From Mactromeris polynyma (Eukaryota; Mollusca; Bivalvia; Venerida; Mactridae), in NCBI GenBank assembly GCA_032209605.1, contig JASFXZ010000020.1, positions 255,501 through 319,500 of the forward strand: a DNA stretch of 64,000 bases, read 5' to 3'. Both the position numbers and the translations under genes were made by a program. Each line of letters starts with the position of its first letter. Positions within the stretch are counted from its first letter, which is position 1. Below are positions 38,709-50,861 of this stretch, one piece after another. The notes beneath the pieces were generated by a model. The model did no database searches and was not told the origin of the DNA. It saw only the letters and a program-made list of their open reading frames with translations.

Positions 38709-39047
38709 TATATATTGGTCCCAGATGTAATCACATTTATAACACATGTCACAATGACAAATGAAATCTGTCAAACTTAAATAAACCACATGTTACATCT
38801 ACTACCCAAACACAATGTTAACTGTTGTATAAACAAGTGTAATTCATCTTTCTTACCCTATTTATACACAAACAATAACACAGTAGGTAGTATACATGAT
38901 TTCAGTGTTCATACTTTTGTTGTTCATATATTTACCACGTGCCTGCATCTTAGAGTTTATAGTATTGTATACACATTGTGCTTAGTATATGTAATACTTC
39001 GATGGGCTACAACTGGACCTAAGCTTATCAACTGAGCTGTAAGAACA

Positions 39048-39135
39048 GTTTCAAAATGAAGTCTTTCCATTGGTCCATTTCAAACCATGCGCAACCAATC
39101 AGCTGCTTGAGACTTGATACTGGTCTCCGTACTCA
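39048..39135 (+). repeat. Dispersed CCAAT-pair repeat, copy 4
   Basis: TCCATTGGTCCATTTCAAAC, then GCAACCAATCAGCTGC and GATACTGGTCTC. It lies within 200 bp of the stop codon of the TNF-like gene, probably in its 3' untranslated region. Confidence 0.7.
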
Positions 39136-39247
39136 GTTTTATGATACAAACTGTGTCCACATTAGTGGACCGAAAATTGGACGGAATGTTGACCTCAGTG
39201 ATCCGTCATCTCTGTTACTGGGACACCAATATGTGAAACAAACGGCA

Positions 39248-39684
39248 TCAGCCGATCTTAAACAAACCAAAATAGGTCATTCTGTCATGGACGATGACGT
39301 GTTTAACTGATGAAGCTTTAACATAGATTTGGTCGCCCTTGTTCAGCATCACAGAAGCCCCGGCATACGTGGTGTATTTACCGTACGATTTCTGTTGTTC
39401 CCAGCACTGTGTGGTCACCCCTCTTAACAACTCTTCGTTTCCATCCAATGGATATATAGGGTTGTATCGTAATACAGACTGATATAGTAATTGTGTTATA
39501 TCTTGTGCGTTATTGCTATCTATGTCGTAATAGATGAAAAAACTCACTTGGCTGTATAAATAATAACGACCACTTTCTGGCACCACGAGTTTTGTCTTGT
39601 CTTCTGTCATGTATAGATTAGTTAAATGTGTTCCAGAAATCGCGTGATTCCAATTTCGTATTGGCTGTAGTTGACTTTCTTCAT
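39248..39684 (-). CDS. TNF-like gene, terminal exon with most of the TNF domain
   Basis: Residues 247-391 and TGA. The acceptor is TTATTTTCAG. It contains the Trp-Asn-His start motif (257-260), the GRYYLYSQV core and the GLFKI C-terminus typical of the family. It has one Cys (TTQCWEQQ). Confidence 0.93.
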
Positions 39685-42600
39685 CTGAAAAATAAATGGT
39701 ATTATATAGTATTCATCATACATGTATTGAATTTTGAGGTTATAGTATAAATTGAGCAATGGCAAGGCTTCTGTCTGAGACTGGTCTTAGAACTGTATAA
39801 CCTTTGACCCAGGTGTAATGGTGAAACAATATGCCTATGTCTGAGACTGGTCTTAGAACTGTATAACCTTTGACCCAGGTGTACTGGTGAAACAATATGC
39901 CTATGTCTGAGACTGGTCTTAGAACTGTATAACCTTTGACCCAGGTGTACTGGTGAAACAATATGCCTATGTCTGAGACTGGTCTTAGAACTGTATAACC
40001 TTTGACCCAGACTTTCAATTTGAACAAAATGTAATTCAGGTACAAACAGTTTTCAGACTCTGCAAAATGAAAATTACTTCAATATTACTTTTTATCCTTC
40101 GTCAGATCTTTCTTACATTATCTGACATAGTAAGTATAAGATTGCGGTTTTCACTCACCTGTAGGGGTAGCTTGTTTTGATGTAAGAACAAGAAAAGCGG
40201 AGATGTTTCCATTCCTTGATGGAGGTAATATGCTGGAAGGCATGCTGTTATTGCAGCCTGATGCTGATTTCTCTTCTTTAAGCTTTTCTAAAATATAAAT
40301 ATTGAATAATTAATACACATTCATAATGAAAGCGCTTAGAGCGTAGCGATCATTATTTCATGGATAGAAATGGAAACAATGCATTGACAAAGGGGGAGGG
40401 GGTTTCAGTGCGTCCCCTCTAAAATTCAAAAAACCTTGCATGTATGTCCGAGTATAAGAACAAAACATACAGAGATCTTCAGTTATATGAGTTTCTAATA
40501 AGTGATTCTGATTTATTGTAGCATCACATTCTATACTGATGGTGATTTATTGTAGCATCACATTCTATACTGATGGTGATATATTGTAGCATCACATTCT
40601 ATACTGATGGTGATATATTGTAGCATCACATTCTATACTGATGGTGATTTATTGTAGCATCACATTCTATACTGATGGTGATTTATTGTAGCATCACATT
40701 CTATACTGATGGTGATTTATTGTAGCATCACATTCTATACTGATGGTGATTTATTGTAGCATCACATTCTATACTGATGGTGATATATTGTAGCATCACA
40801 TTCTATACTGATGGTGATATATTGTAGCATCACATTCTATACTGATGGTGATATATTGTAGCATCACATTCTATACTGATGGTGATTTATTGTAGCATCA
40901 CATTCTATACTGATGGTGATATATTGTAGCACCACATTCTATACTGATGGTGATTTATTGTAGCATCACATTCTATACTGATGGTGATATATTGTAGCAC
41001 CACATTCTATACTGATGGTGATTTATTGTAGCATCACATTCTATACTGATGGTGATATATTGTAGCATCACATTCTATACTGATGGTGATTTATTGTAGC
41101 ATCACATTCTATACTGATGGTGATATATTGTAGCACCACATTCTATACTGATGGTGATATATTGTAGCATCACATTCTATACTGATGGTGATTTATTGTA
41201 GCATCACATTCTATACTGATGGTGATATATTGTAGTATCACATTCTATACTGATGGTGATATATTGTAGCATCACATTCTATACTGATGGTGATATATTG
41301 TAGTATCACATTCTATACTGATGGTGATATATTGTAGCATCACATTCTATACTGATGGTGATATATTGTAGCACCACATTCTATACTGATGGTGATTTAT
41401 TGTAGTATCACATTCTATACTGATGGTGATATATTGTAGCATCACATTCTATACTGATGGTGATTTATTGTAGCATCACATTCTATACTGATGGTGATAT
41501 ATTGTAGCATCACATTCTATACTGATGGTGATATATTGTAGCATCACATTCTATACTGATGGTGATTTATTGTAGCATCACATTCTATACTGATGGTGAT
41601 TTATTGTAGCATCACATTCTATACTGATGGTGATTTATTGTAGCATCACATTCTATACTGATGGTGATATATTGTAGCATCACATTCTATACTGATGGTG
41701 ATATATTGTAGCATCACATTCTATACTGATGGTGATTTATTGTAGCATCACATTCTATACTGATGGTGATATATTGTAGCACCACATTCTATACTGATGG
41801 TGATTTATTGTAGCATCACATTCTATACTGATGGTGATATATTGTAGCATCACATTCTATACTGATGGTGATTTATTGTAGCATCACATTCTATACTGAT
41901 GGTGATATATTGTAGCATCACATTCTATACTGATGGTGATATATTGTAGCATCACATTCTATACTGATGGTGATATATTGTAGCATCACATTCTATACTG
42001 ATGGTGATATATTGTAGCATCACATTCTATACTGATGGTGATATATTGTAGCATCACATTCTATACTGATGGTGATATATTGTAGCATCACATTCTATAC
42101 TGATGGTGATATATTGTAGCATCACATTCTATACTGATGGTGATTTATTGTAGCATCACATTCTATACTGATGGTGATTTATTGTAGCACCACATTCTAT
42201 ACTGATGGTGATATATTGTAGCACCACATTCTATACTGATGGTGATTTATTGTAGCATCACATTCTATACTGATGGTGATTTATTGTAGCATCACATTCT
42301 ATACTGATGGTGATATATTGTAGCATCACATTCTATACTGATGGTGATTTATTGTAGCATCACATTCTATACTGATGGTGATTTATTGTAGCATCACATT
42401 CTATACTGATGGTGATTTATTGTAGCATCACATTCTATACTGATGGTGATTTATTGTAGCATCACATTCTATACTGATGGTGATTTATTGTAGCATCACA
42501 TTCTATACTGATGGTGATTTATTGTAGCATCACATTCTATACTGATGGTGATATATTGTAGCACCACATTCTATACTGATGGTGATATATTGTAGCATCA

Positions 42601-45600
42601 CATTCTATACTGATGGTGATTTATTGTAGCATCACATTCTATACTGATGGTGATATATTGTAGCATCACATTCTATACTGATGGTGATATATTGTAGCAT
42701 CACATTCTATACTGATGGTGATATATTGTAGCATCACATTCTATACTGATGGTGATTTATTGTAGCACCACATTCTATACTGATGGTGATATATTGTAGC
42801 ACCACATTCTATACTGATGGTGATATATTGTAGCATCACATTCTATACTGATGGTGATATATTGTAGTATCACATTCTATACTGATGGTGATTTATTGTA
42901 GCATCACATTCTATACTGATGGTGATTTATTGTAGTATCACATTCTATACTGATGGTGATTTATTGTAGTATCACATTCTATACTGATGGTGATATATTG
43001 TAGCATCACATTCTATACTGATGGTGATATATTGTAGCATCACATTCTATACTGATGGTGATATATTGTAGCATCACATTCTATACTGATGGTGATTTAT
43101 TGTAGCATCACATTCTATACTGATGGTGATATATTGTAGCATCACATTCTATACTGATGGTGATTTATTGTAGCACCACATTCTATACTGATGGTGATAT
43201 ATTGTAGCATCACATTCTATACTGATGGTGATATATTGTAGCATCACATTCTATACTGATGGTGATATATTGTAGCATCACATTCTATACTGATGGTGAT
43301 ATATTGTAGCATCACATTCTATACTGATGGTGATATATTGTAGCATCACATTCTATACTGATGGTGATTTATTGTAGCATCACATTCTATACTGATGGTG
43401 ATATATTGTAGCATCACATTCTATACTGATGGTGATTTATTGTAGCACCACATTCTATACTGATGGTGATATATTGTAGCATCACATTCTATACTGATGG
43501 TGATATATTGTAGCATCACATTCTATACTGATGGTGATATATTGTAGCATCACATTCTATACTGATGGTGATATATTGTAGCATCACATTCTATACTGAT
43601 GGTGATTTATTGTAGCATCACATTCTATACTGATGGTGATATATTGTAGCATCACATTCTATACTGATGGTGATATATTGTAGTATCACATTCTATACTG
43701 ATGGTGATATATTGTAGCATCACATTCTATACTGATGGTGATATATTGTAGTATCACACTCTATACTGATGGTGATATATTGTAGCATCACATTCTATAC
43801 TGATGGTGATATATTGTAGCATCACATTCTATACTGATGGTGATTTAAAAATATTTGTGAGTAAGGTCTTCCATGCTCTGCATCTTTGCACTTTTTGTAC
43901 AACAGAAATTGTCTTTGTGTAACCCAGTTATATGCTTCAAACTGTTTACTATATGATACAAACGCGAGAGGCATACAATCATAATGTATGTTTGTGTAAC
44001 CCAGTTATATGCTTCAAACTGTTTACTATATGATACAAACGCGAGAGGCATACAATCATAATGTATGTTTGTGTAACCCAGTTATATGCTTCAAACTGTT
44101 TACTATATGATACAAACGCGAGAGGCATACAATCATAATGTATGTTTGTGTAACCCAGTTATATGCTTCAAACTGTTTACTATATGATACAAACGCGAGA
44201 GGCATACAATCATAATGTATGTTTGTGTAACCCAGTTATATGCTTCAAACTGTTTACTATATGATACAAACGCGAGAGGCATACAATCATAATGTATGTT
44301 TGTGTAACCCAGTTATATGCTTCAAACTGTTTACTATATGATACAAACGCGAGAGGCATACAATCATAATGTATGTTTGTGTAACCCAGTTATATGCTTC
44401 AAACTGTTTACTATATGATACAAACGCGAGAGGCATACAATCATAATGTATGTTTGTGTAACCCAGTTATATGCTTCAAACTGTTTACTATATGATACAA
44501 ACGCGAGAGGCATACAATCATAATGTATGTTTGTGTAACCCAGTTATATGCTTCAAACTGTTTACTATATGATACAAACGCGAGAGGCATACAATCATAA
44601 TGTATGTTTGTGTAACCCAGTTATATGCTTCAAACTGTTTACTATATGATACAAACGCGAGAGGCATACAATCATAATGTATGTTTGTGTAACCCAGTTA
44701 TATGCTTCAAACTGTTTACTATATGATACAAACGCGAGAGGCATACAATCATAATGTATGTTTGTGTAACCCAGTTATATGCTTCAAACTGTTTACTATA
44801 TGATACAAACGCGAGAGGCATACAATCATAATGTATGTGTGTGTAACCCAGTTATATGCTTCAAACTGTTTACTATATGATACAAACGCGAGAGGCATAC
44901 AATCATAATGTATGTTTTTGTAATTGTATTTATAAACGTGTGGCTCCAAACCAAACTTCCTGATTATCTAATCATATTGACTGTCATAATTTAGGGTCAT
45001 TGAGTTCCGGGTCTATTATAGTAAGTGAAGGAATGCTACCTACCATTTGAGCAAACTTCTTGGTGTTTTCTTTTCACGAACTAAAATGAAAGCAAATTAA
45101 CAAATCAATATGTGTAAATTTCTTACAGAGGAGAAAGACATGTACCGAGCAACCATTGTAGGATAAGTTTTCCCCCATCAAACAATATGTTATACAGTAA
45201 AACCTCAATAATAAGACCACCCTTGGGACCCTTGAAAACTGATATTGAGGTGGTCTTAATATTGAGGTTGAATAAAGAGCAAATCAGTAAAAATGGACTT
45301 GAAAATTGTGTTCTTAATTAATCAGTTGATAAGTACTATTTTTCCGGAAATCTGAGACGATTCCACGGAAAATGTGTTGAAACTAAATTGCACCCTTTTA
45401 AAATATATAATAAACACTGTGTATGGGTTAAGAGACCTTCAAGTCTGCTAGCGACACACAGCGCTCAACTGTATGTTCTATCAGAAATGTCGAAAAGTAT
45501 TGGAATAGATTGCCAACATTCATTAACAAACTTATTTAGGAAATATATTATTTTAACATTTACTTACAAGGTTCATCATTACAAACATTTGAGCAGAAGT

Positions 45601-46140
45601 TTGTGCACAGCAGATACGTATTCCATTCTCTTCCTTCTGTATAAGTTGTTCTAGTTCCTTGTTCTCCTCGGGTAGCGGACCAAGCTGTAGTCCCGCACAT
45701 GGAAGACATGTCTTTGTATCTTCCTGTGTTTGAGCAAGTGATACATGTGTTGTTCTCAACTGTTCTTGTACAATTGAGTATTTTGATTGTAAATCTAGAA
45801 GCATGATCAAACAATAAAGTGACATTGTCATAGCAACAGCAAACATGGCGACCAGAATAACCAAAGAACACCTCGATACATAGTGTCTGTCAATTTTGTT
45901 GATGGAGTTTTCATATATGACGTCATTTTGGCGTATTTTAAGTGACGGTAAATCTCGACGAAAGTTTGGTTGGGAATATAAAATATCGTCGTGTTTGTAG
46001 ATATGAAAGCCATGTACATTAGAACCACTGCGCGGGCTGAGATCAGGGGTCGATGCTCCGCCCACCATATGAGGAGCAGAGTCGTATCGAGCGTACGGAC
46101 TGGAAGATGAAGTACGCTCAGAATTGATGGGTACGTCCAT
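39248..46140 (-). CDS. TNF superfamily ligand, type II membrane protein, four coding exons seen
   Basis: Coding exons on the minus strand are 46140-45568, 45080-45044, 40287-40159 and 39684-39248. Junctions are GT-AG and phases match, giving 391 residues from the chosen Met plus TGA. Residues 1-90 are a Ser-rich cytoplasmic tail. Residues 91-116 are a single membrane anchor, giving the type II topology of TNF ligands. A stalk with Cys145, Cys148, Cys177 and Cys178 follows. The TNF-homology domain spans about 231-391, with ISAFLVLTSK (232-241), GRYYLYSQVSFFIYY (285-299), YAGASVMLNKGDQIYVK and the terminal TYFGLFKIG (383-391). N-glycosylation sequons are at Asn216 and Asn231. The product should be a trimeric membrane-bound or shed cytokine acting on a TNF receptor; that role is family knowledge. 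The start is uncertain because the first exon seen begins at a splice acceptor (46203) and is open for 20 codons before this Met. Confidence 0.9.
39774..40010. repeat. 66-bp tandem repeat, 3.6 copies, in a TNF-like gene intron
   Basis: The unit starts TCTGAGACTGGTCTTAGAAC, with copies at 39774, 39840, 39906 and 39972. The opening GAGACTGGTCTT matches the end block of the dispersed CCAAT-pair repeat. Confidence 0.95.
40159..40287 (-). CDS. TNF-like gene, exon opening the TNF domain
   Basis: Residues 204-246 plus one base. It carries the two N-glycosylation sequons and the first beta strand of the TNF domain (ISAFLVL). The acceptor is TATATTTTAG and the donor is CAG|GTGAGT. Confidence 0.88.
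40508..43845. repeat. 34-bp tandem array, about 98 copies, in a TNF-like gene intron
   Basis: The unit starts TGATATATTGTAGCATCACA and ends TTCTATACTGATGG. Variation is restricted to ATAT/TTAT and GCATC/GCACC/GTATC. Stops occur in the frames, so no long open frame results. Confidence 0.98.
43912..44930. repeat. 77-bp tandem array, about 13 copies, in the same intron
   Basis: The unit contains GTGTAACCCAGTTATATGCT, CAAACTGTTTACTATATGAT and ACAAACGCGAGAGGCATAC. Copies are practically identical. It starts about 65 bp after the 34-bp array ends. Confidence 0.98.
45044..45080 (-). CDS. TNF-like gene, 37-nt micro-exon
   Basis: Residues 192-203 plus one base (FVKRKHQEVCSN), with a basic KRK cluster in the stalk that might be a protease site. 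The acceptor is TTCATTTTAG and the donor is G|GTAGGT. Phase and position fit both neighbours exactly, which is the main support. Confidence 0.75.
45191..45280. mobile_element. Hairpin of a pogo/Tigger-like MITE
   Basis: CAGTAAAACCTC precedes the arm 45201-45221 (AACCTCAATAATAAGACCAC), which pairs with 45249-45269 with one mismatch in 21. The CAGT...ACCTC start is reminiscent of pogo/Tigger-type termini. It lies in the intron between the first two TNF-like exons. Confidence 0.45.
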
Positions 46141-46202
46141 CTGACTGTTCTGTCTTACAGTGATATAAGCATGTTTCCTCTCTGTCTGGTTGTACAACTG
46201 AT
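45568..46202 (-). CDS. TNF-like gene, exon with cytoplasmic tail, anchor and stalk
   Basis: It follows the acceptor TATATTTCAG (ends 46203). The chosen Met is at 46140, followed by residues 1-191. The donor is CTT|GTAAGT. If an upstream exon carries an in-frame ATG, the protein would be longer at the N-terminus. Confidence 0.88.
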
Positions 46203-46332
46203 CTGAAATATACAACAATAAGTTTGTTATTCTCTATTGCAATTTTTTCTATGGCCGTCAGCTATTCGAATTGAAGATATCCGAAAGGTTTTGATAGTAA
46301 AGTGGCAGAGAGAGAGAGAGAGAATAAGTTGC

Positions 46333-47163
46333 TACAGGGAACGCCACATACATACGACAGTGCCACCCCACACAGACCTCCGGGTACAGGGAACGCCACA
46401 TACATACGACAGTGCCACCCCACACAGACCTCTGGGTACAGGGAACACCACATACATAAGACAGTGCCACCCCACACAGACCTCCGGGTACAGGGAACGC
46501 CACATACATACGACAGTGCCTTCCCACACAGACATCCGGGTACAGGGAACGCCACATACATACGACAGTGCCTTCCCACACAGACCTCCGGGTACAGGGA
46601 ACGCCACATACATACGACAGTGCCTTCCCACACAGACCTCCGGGTACAGGGAACGCCACATACATACGACAGTGCCACCCCACACAGACCTCCGGGTACA
46701 GGGAACGCCACATACATACGACAGTGCCTTCCCACACAGACCTCCGGGTACAGGGAACGCCACATACATACGACAGTGCCACCCCACACAGACCTCCGGG
46801 TACAGGGAACGCCACATACATACGACAGTGCCTTCCCACACAGACCTCCGGGTACAGGGAACGCCACATACATACGACAGTGCCTTCCCACACAGACCTC
46901 CGGGTACAGGGAACGCCACATACATACGACAGTGCCTTCCCACACAGACCTCCGGGTACAGGGAACGCCACATACATACGACAGTGCCTTCCCACACAGA
47001 CCTCCGGGTACAGGGAACGCCACATACATACGACAGTGCCTTCCCACACAGACCTCCGGGTACAGGGAACGCCACATACATACGACAGTGCCACCCCACA
47101 CAGACCTCTGGGTACAGGGAACGCCACATACATACGACAGTGCCTTCCCACACAGACCTCTGG
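46333..47163. repeat. 52-bp tandem array, 16 copies, upstream of the TNF-like exon
   Basis: The unit contains GGGTACAGGGAACGCCACAT and ACGACAGTGCC, with ACCCC/TTCCC subtypes. The unit has no stop in any of the six frames, so open frames near 300 codons appear on both strands. It begins about 130 bp upstream of the exon acceptor at 46203. Confidence 0.97.
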
Positions 47164-48846
47164 TAAAACAACAATCCAATCCCGTATTTCCTCAATGAGT
47201 CAGTTAACATTCTACGTACATAATCAACTTTGCCAGGATATATTCTCCTACACGAATCAGAAATAAGGGAAGACAACCTAGATGCAATATCTTCCAGCCA
47301 GTTTTATATTACGGAGGTCACAAAATTGATAAAATTCTAAATAAAGGATTTAATTCTGAAGTGACTTAATCTTGCAGATATTTAGTGTTCGAGCAAAATG
47401 AACTTTCATGATCGATATTTCGCCCTAAAATTCTGCTCAAAACCAAAAAAATCAGAATTTACAAAACTTCTTCGTACATAATATATACATGTACTGTGTA
47501 ATCGTATAATTTTACTGATTATATTTGATCTAATTCATACCAAAGTTTGTTGATATTTCTTCTGGTGTATTTCAATTAATATTTTGAAACACAAACCGGA
47601 AATCCGATACAATGTAGGGCCTATCTAGTTTATCAAATACCTTTTTCACTTCAAATTTGTTGGGTATTTTTTAGATAAAGAGGTGGCAAAGTTTTGGGCT
47701 TTTGCCAAGAACGACGATTATTTGTCGCTAAAAATAGAAATATTAGATAATGTTCGTTTTTAAGATATTTGAATAATATTGATAAATTATGTCACGTGAT
47801 TGTCATAAACCTATTATAAGATACACGATAATAGTTAAAATCCCCGTCGACTTTAGATAGCGGATGTGTACTTCCTGGTCCAAATAAAAAAAAAGTCGGA
47901 CAAACTAAATTTCGTTCCAAATCGTAGGAGGGAAGACAATAAATGTTTCTGAATCGACACGGGGATGTACTACTTGCCAGGGGCGGGTCCAGGATTTGGA
48001 CTCGGGGGTGGGCAACATTTTGATCAAGTTTTGGGTTTTGCTCAAGTCTTATAATTCGGCAATGACTGTGTTTTATATTTCGTTTATAAACGTCATCATT
48101 ATAGAATATAATGCTACCGTAAATCATAATTGCTTATTTGAAAATATTGTAATTAAAGATCGCTGTTTATGCTCATATTTATACTCGGACATACATGTAA
48201 GGCATTGGAATTTTAGGGGCGCCTTTTGGGTCCTCTAGTGATTGCGTGTTTAAAAGACGGATACTATACAGTCGTAATGATCTATCATAACTAATGGTTA
48301 ACTCGCTAGACATTTATAAACGCTCTAAGTGATTTGAGTAATGTGAAACCATTTAAATATTCATATCAATTTGGAAATTATTGTAGTGTAGGTATTATTG
48401 GTTATAAGGAAATGTGTAAGTACCGGTCATTACAAAACAAAAATATGAACAAAGAATTGTAATAGGTCAACTAGATTGTGACGTTTGATTGTAAAACCCC
48501 AATCAGCATTTATTGTATCTAGACTGAAGATTTATATGTATGACTCAACGTAACCGCAACAGACTGACAGGTAGTTTTATGTCAAAGTTCGGTTACCTAT
48601 GTGAGTCACAGAACTCTAACAAAGGTAAACGAATTTACTCCGGAAATAGGAACACAGCGTGTAAAACCGCAACATTAAGGTCGTTCAATCAAACTTAACA
48701 ATTAAATGGATCAATGCAGAGTGTTTCCATGATAAAACAACCGGCATGAATTTACGACCTTTGAAAATTGGGACAACTTCTACCGTGGTGTCAATGTTTT
48801 ACATATAAGACGATTTATCACCAATAACCGATTTGTTATCGGATCG
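47164..48846. other. Unique DNA; possible transposon remnant near 47.98 kb
   Basis: CCAGGGGCGGGTCCAGGATT at 47979 resembles the ends of some DNA transposons, but no clean partner terminus is found. No gene is recognised. Confidence 0.3.
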
Positions 48847-50040
48847 ATGATAAACGATATAAATATTGCCGATGATATTGATGATGTAGATGATGCCGAC
48901 TATATAAATGATGCTGATGATATTGATGATGTAGATGATGCCGACTATATAAATGATGCTGATGATATTGATGATGTAGATGATGCCGACTATATAAATG
49001 ATGCTGATGATATTGATGATATAGATGATGCCGACTATATAAATGATGCTGATGATATTGATGATGTAAATGATGCCGACTATATAAATGATGCTGATGA
49101 TATTGATGATGTAGATGATGCCGACTATATAAATGATGCTGATGATATTGATGATGTAGATGATGCCGACTATATAAATGATGCTGATGATATTGATGAT
49201 ATAAATGATGCCGACTATATAAATGATGCTGATGATATTGATGATGTAGATGATGCCGACTATATAAATGATGCTGATGATATTGATGATGTAGATGATG
49301 CCGACTATATAAATGATGCTGATGATATTGATGATATAAATGATGCCGACTATATAAATGATGCCGATGATATTGATGATGTAGATGATGCCGACTATAT
49401 AAATGATGCTGATGATATTGATGATGTAGATGATGCCGACTATATAAATGATGCCGATGATATTGATGATGTAGATGATGCCGACTATATAAATGATGCT
49501 GATGATATTGATGATGTAGATGATGCCGACTATATAAATGATGCCGATGATATTGATGATGTAGATGATGCCGACTATATAAATGATGCCGATGATATTG
49601 ATGATGTAGATGATGCCGACTATATAAATGATGCCGATGATATTGATGATGTAGATGATGCCGACTATATAAATGATGCTGATGATATTGATGATGTAAA
49701 TGATGCCGACTATATAAATGATGCTGATGATATTGATGATATAAATGATGCCGATGATATTGATGATGTAAATGATGCCGACTATATAAATGATGTAAAT
49801 GATGCCGACTATATAAATGATGCCGACGATATTGATGATATAAATGATGCCGACTATATAAATGATGCTGATGATATTGATGATATAAATGATGCCGACT
49901 ATATAAATGATGCTGATGATATTGATGATATAAATGATGCCGACTATATAAATGATGCCGACGATATTGATGATTTAAATTATGCTGACGATATTGATGA
50001 TGTAAATGATGCCGACGATATTGATGATGTAGAAGCTTAG
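48847..50040 (+). repeat. 45-bp tandem array, about 26 copies, encoding an Asp-rich repeat in one open frame
   Basis: The unit encodes DDIDDVDDADYINDA (8 of 15 residues Asp). The frame runs from ATG 48847 to TAG 50040, 397 codons, with no frameshift or stop. Differences between copies are mostly silent (GCT/GCC) or Asp/Asn and Val/Ile changes, and length changes near 49.75 kb are multiples of 3. There is no signal peptide, no recognised domain outside the repeat and no obvious promoter. A (GAT)n-like minisatellite would also keep frame, so coding is unproven. Confidence 0.9.
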
Positions 50041-50083
50041 AGTAGACATCAGAATAAACATGTTGACATCCATTAACTAAATA

Positions 50084-50861
50084 TACTGAACCGCTTTAAA
50101 AACGCAACACTCATTATAATAATGATATCTCATTTAATTCATGAAACTGATTAAAAATAATTTTATTTTTAAAGTAATCAATCATTATTCACCAATTTAC
50201 AACAATTTCCTGCTGCTCCACGTGCTGATTTTCAAGAAATGGCATTGCGCACGGAATTCTTGCAAATTTCCGTGGGATGGCAGTCAATCGTTATAGAGAT
50301 GACATACTTGCTCCTGTGGTTTTGCCTTTGATGCAACGTCATCTAGGCCTACTCAACGCTGTCTTCCAGCACGATAATGCCCGCCCACATACGGCAAGAC
50401 TCACTACACACTTTCTACAAGCGAGTAACGTTAACGTAATGAATTGGCCATCACTTTCTCCGGACCTCGCACCTATTGAACACCTTTGGGACGAACTGGG
50501 TCGACGTGTTCATGCTAGAACACCCCCTCCAGCGAATTTGCAACAGTTGGAACAAACTTTGATCCAGGAGTGGCAGCGCATTCCCCAGAACACCATCCGA
50601 AATTTGATTTTGTCTATGCGTAGAAGATGCGGTGAATGCATACAGTCGCATGGAGGCCATACGCGCTACTGACACTTTATAAAATCGGCCGTGGATAATA
50701 CGCTCGCATTCTCGAGCCATTGGACTTATGACGTTGAAATTCAAGGAGATTGGTGAATAATGATTGATTACTTTAAAAATAAAATTCTTTTTAATCAGCT
50801 TCATGAATTAAATGAGATATGATTATTATAATGAGTGTTGCGTTTTTAAAGCGGTTCAGTA
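50084..50861 (+). mobile_element. Internally deleted Tc1/mariner element with long inverted repeats
   Basis: Inverted repeats 50086-50196 and 50749-50859 are about 111 bp each and nearly identical, starting CTGAACCGCTTTAAAAACGC. They are flanked by TA dinucleotides, the usual Tc1/mariner target. Only the C-terminal part of a transposase lies between them. At about 0.78 kb it is about half the length of an autonomous element, so it is non-autonomous. Confidence 0.92.
50277..50672 (+). pseudogene. Tc1-type transposase, C-terminal fragment (DD34E)
   Basis: The 131-residue open frame starts inside the catalytic domain. FQHDNARPHTA carries the second catalytic Asp (33), and SPDLAPIEHLWDEL carries the Glu (68), 34 residues apart as in Tc1 transposases. 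The helix-turn-helix DNA-binding region and the first catalytic Asp are missing, and an in-frame TGA lies at 50226. It cannot act alone. Confidence 0.93.

Larger units (their letters stand above)
37978..39247. other. Region downstream of the TNF-like gene
   Basis: It holds two dispersed CCAAT-pair repeats and a 58-bp triplicate. TTTATT on the plus strand at 38416-38421 and 38045-38050 would give AATAAA polyadenylation signals for the minus-strand gene, but I cannot choose between them. Confidence 0.4.

Noticed and set aside
46237..47276. Six overlapping open frames of about 230-310 codons on both strands
   Set aside because: The 52-bp unit simply lacks stops in all frames.
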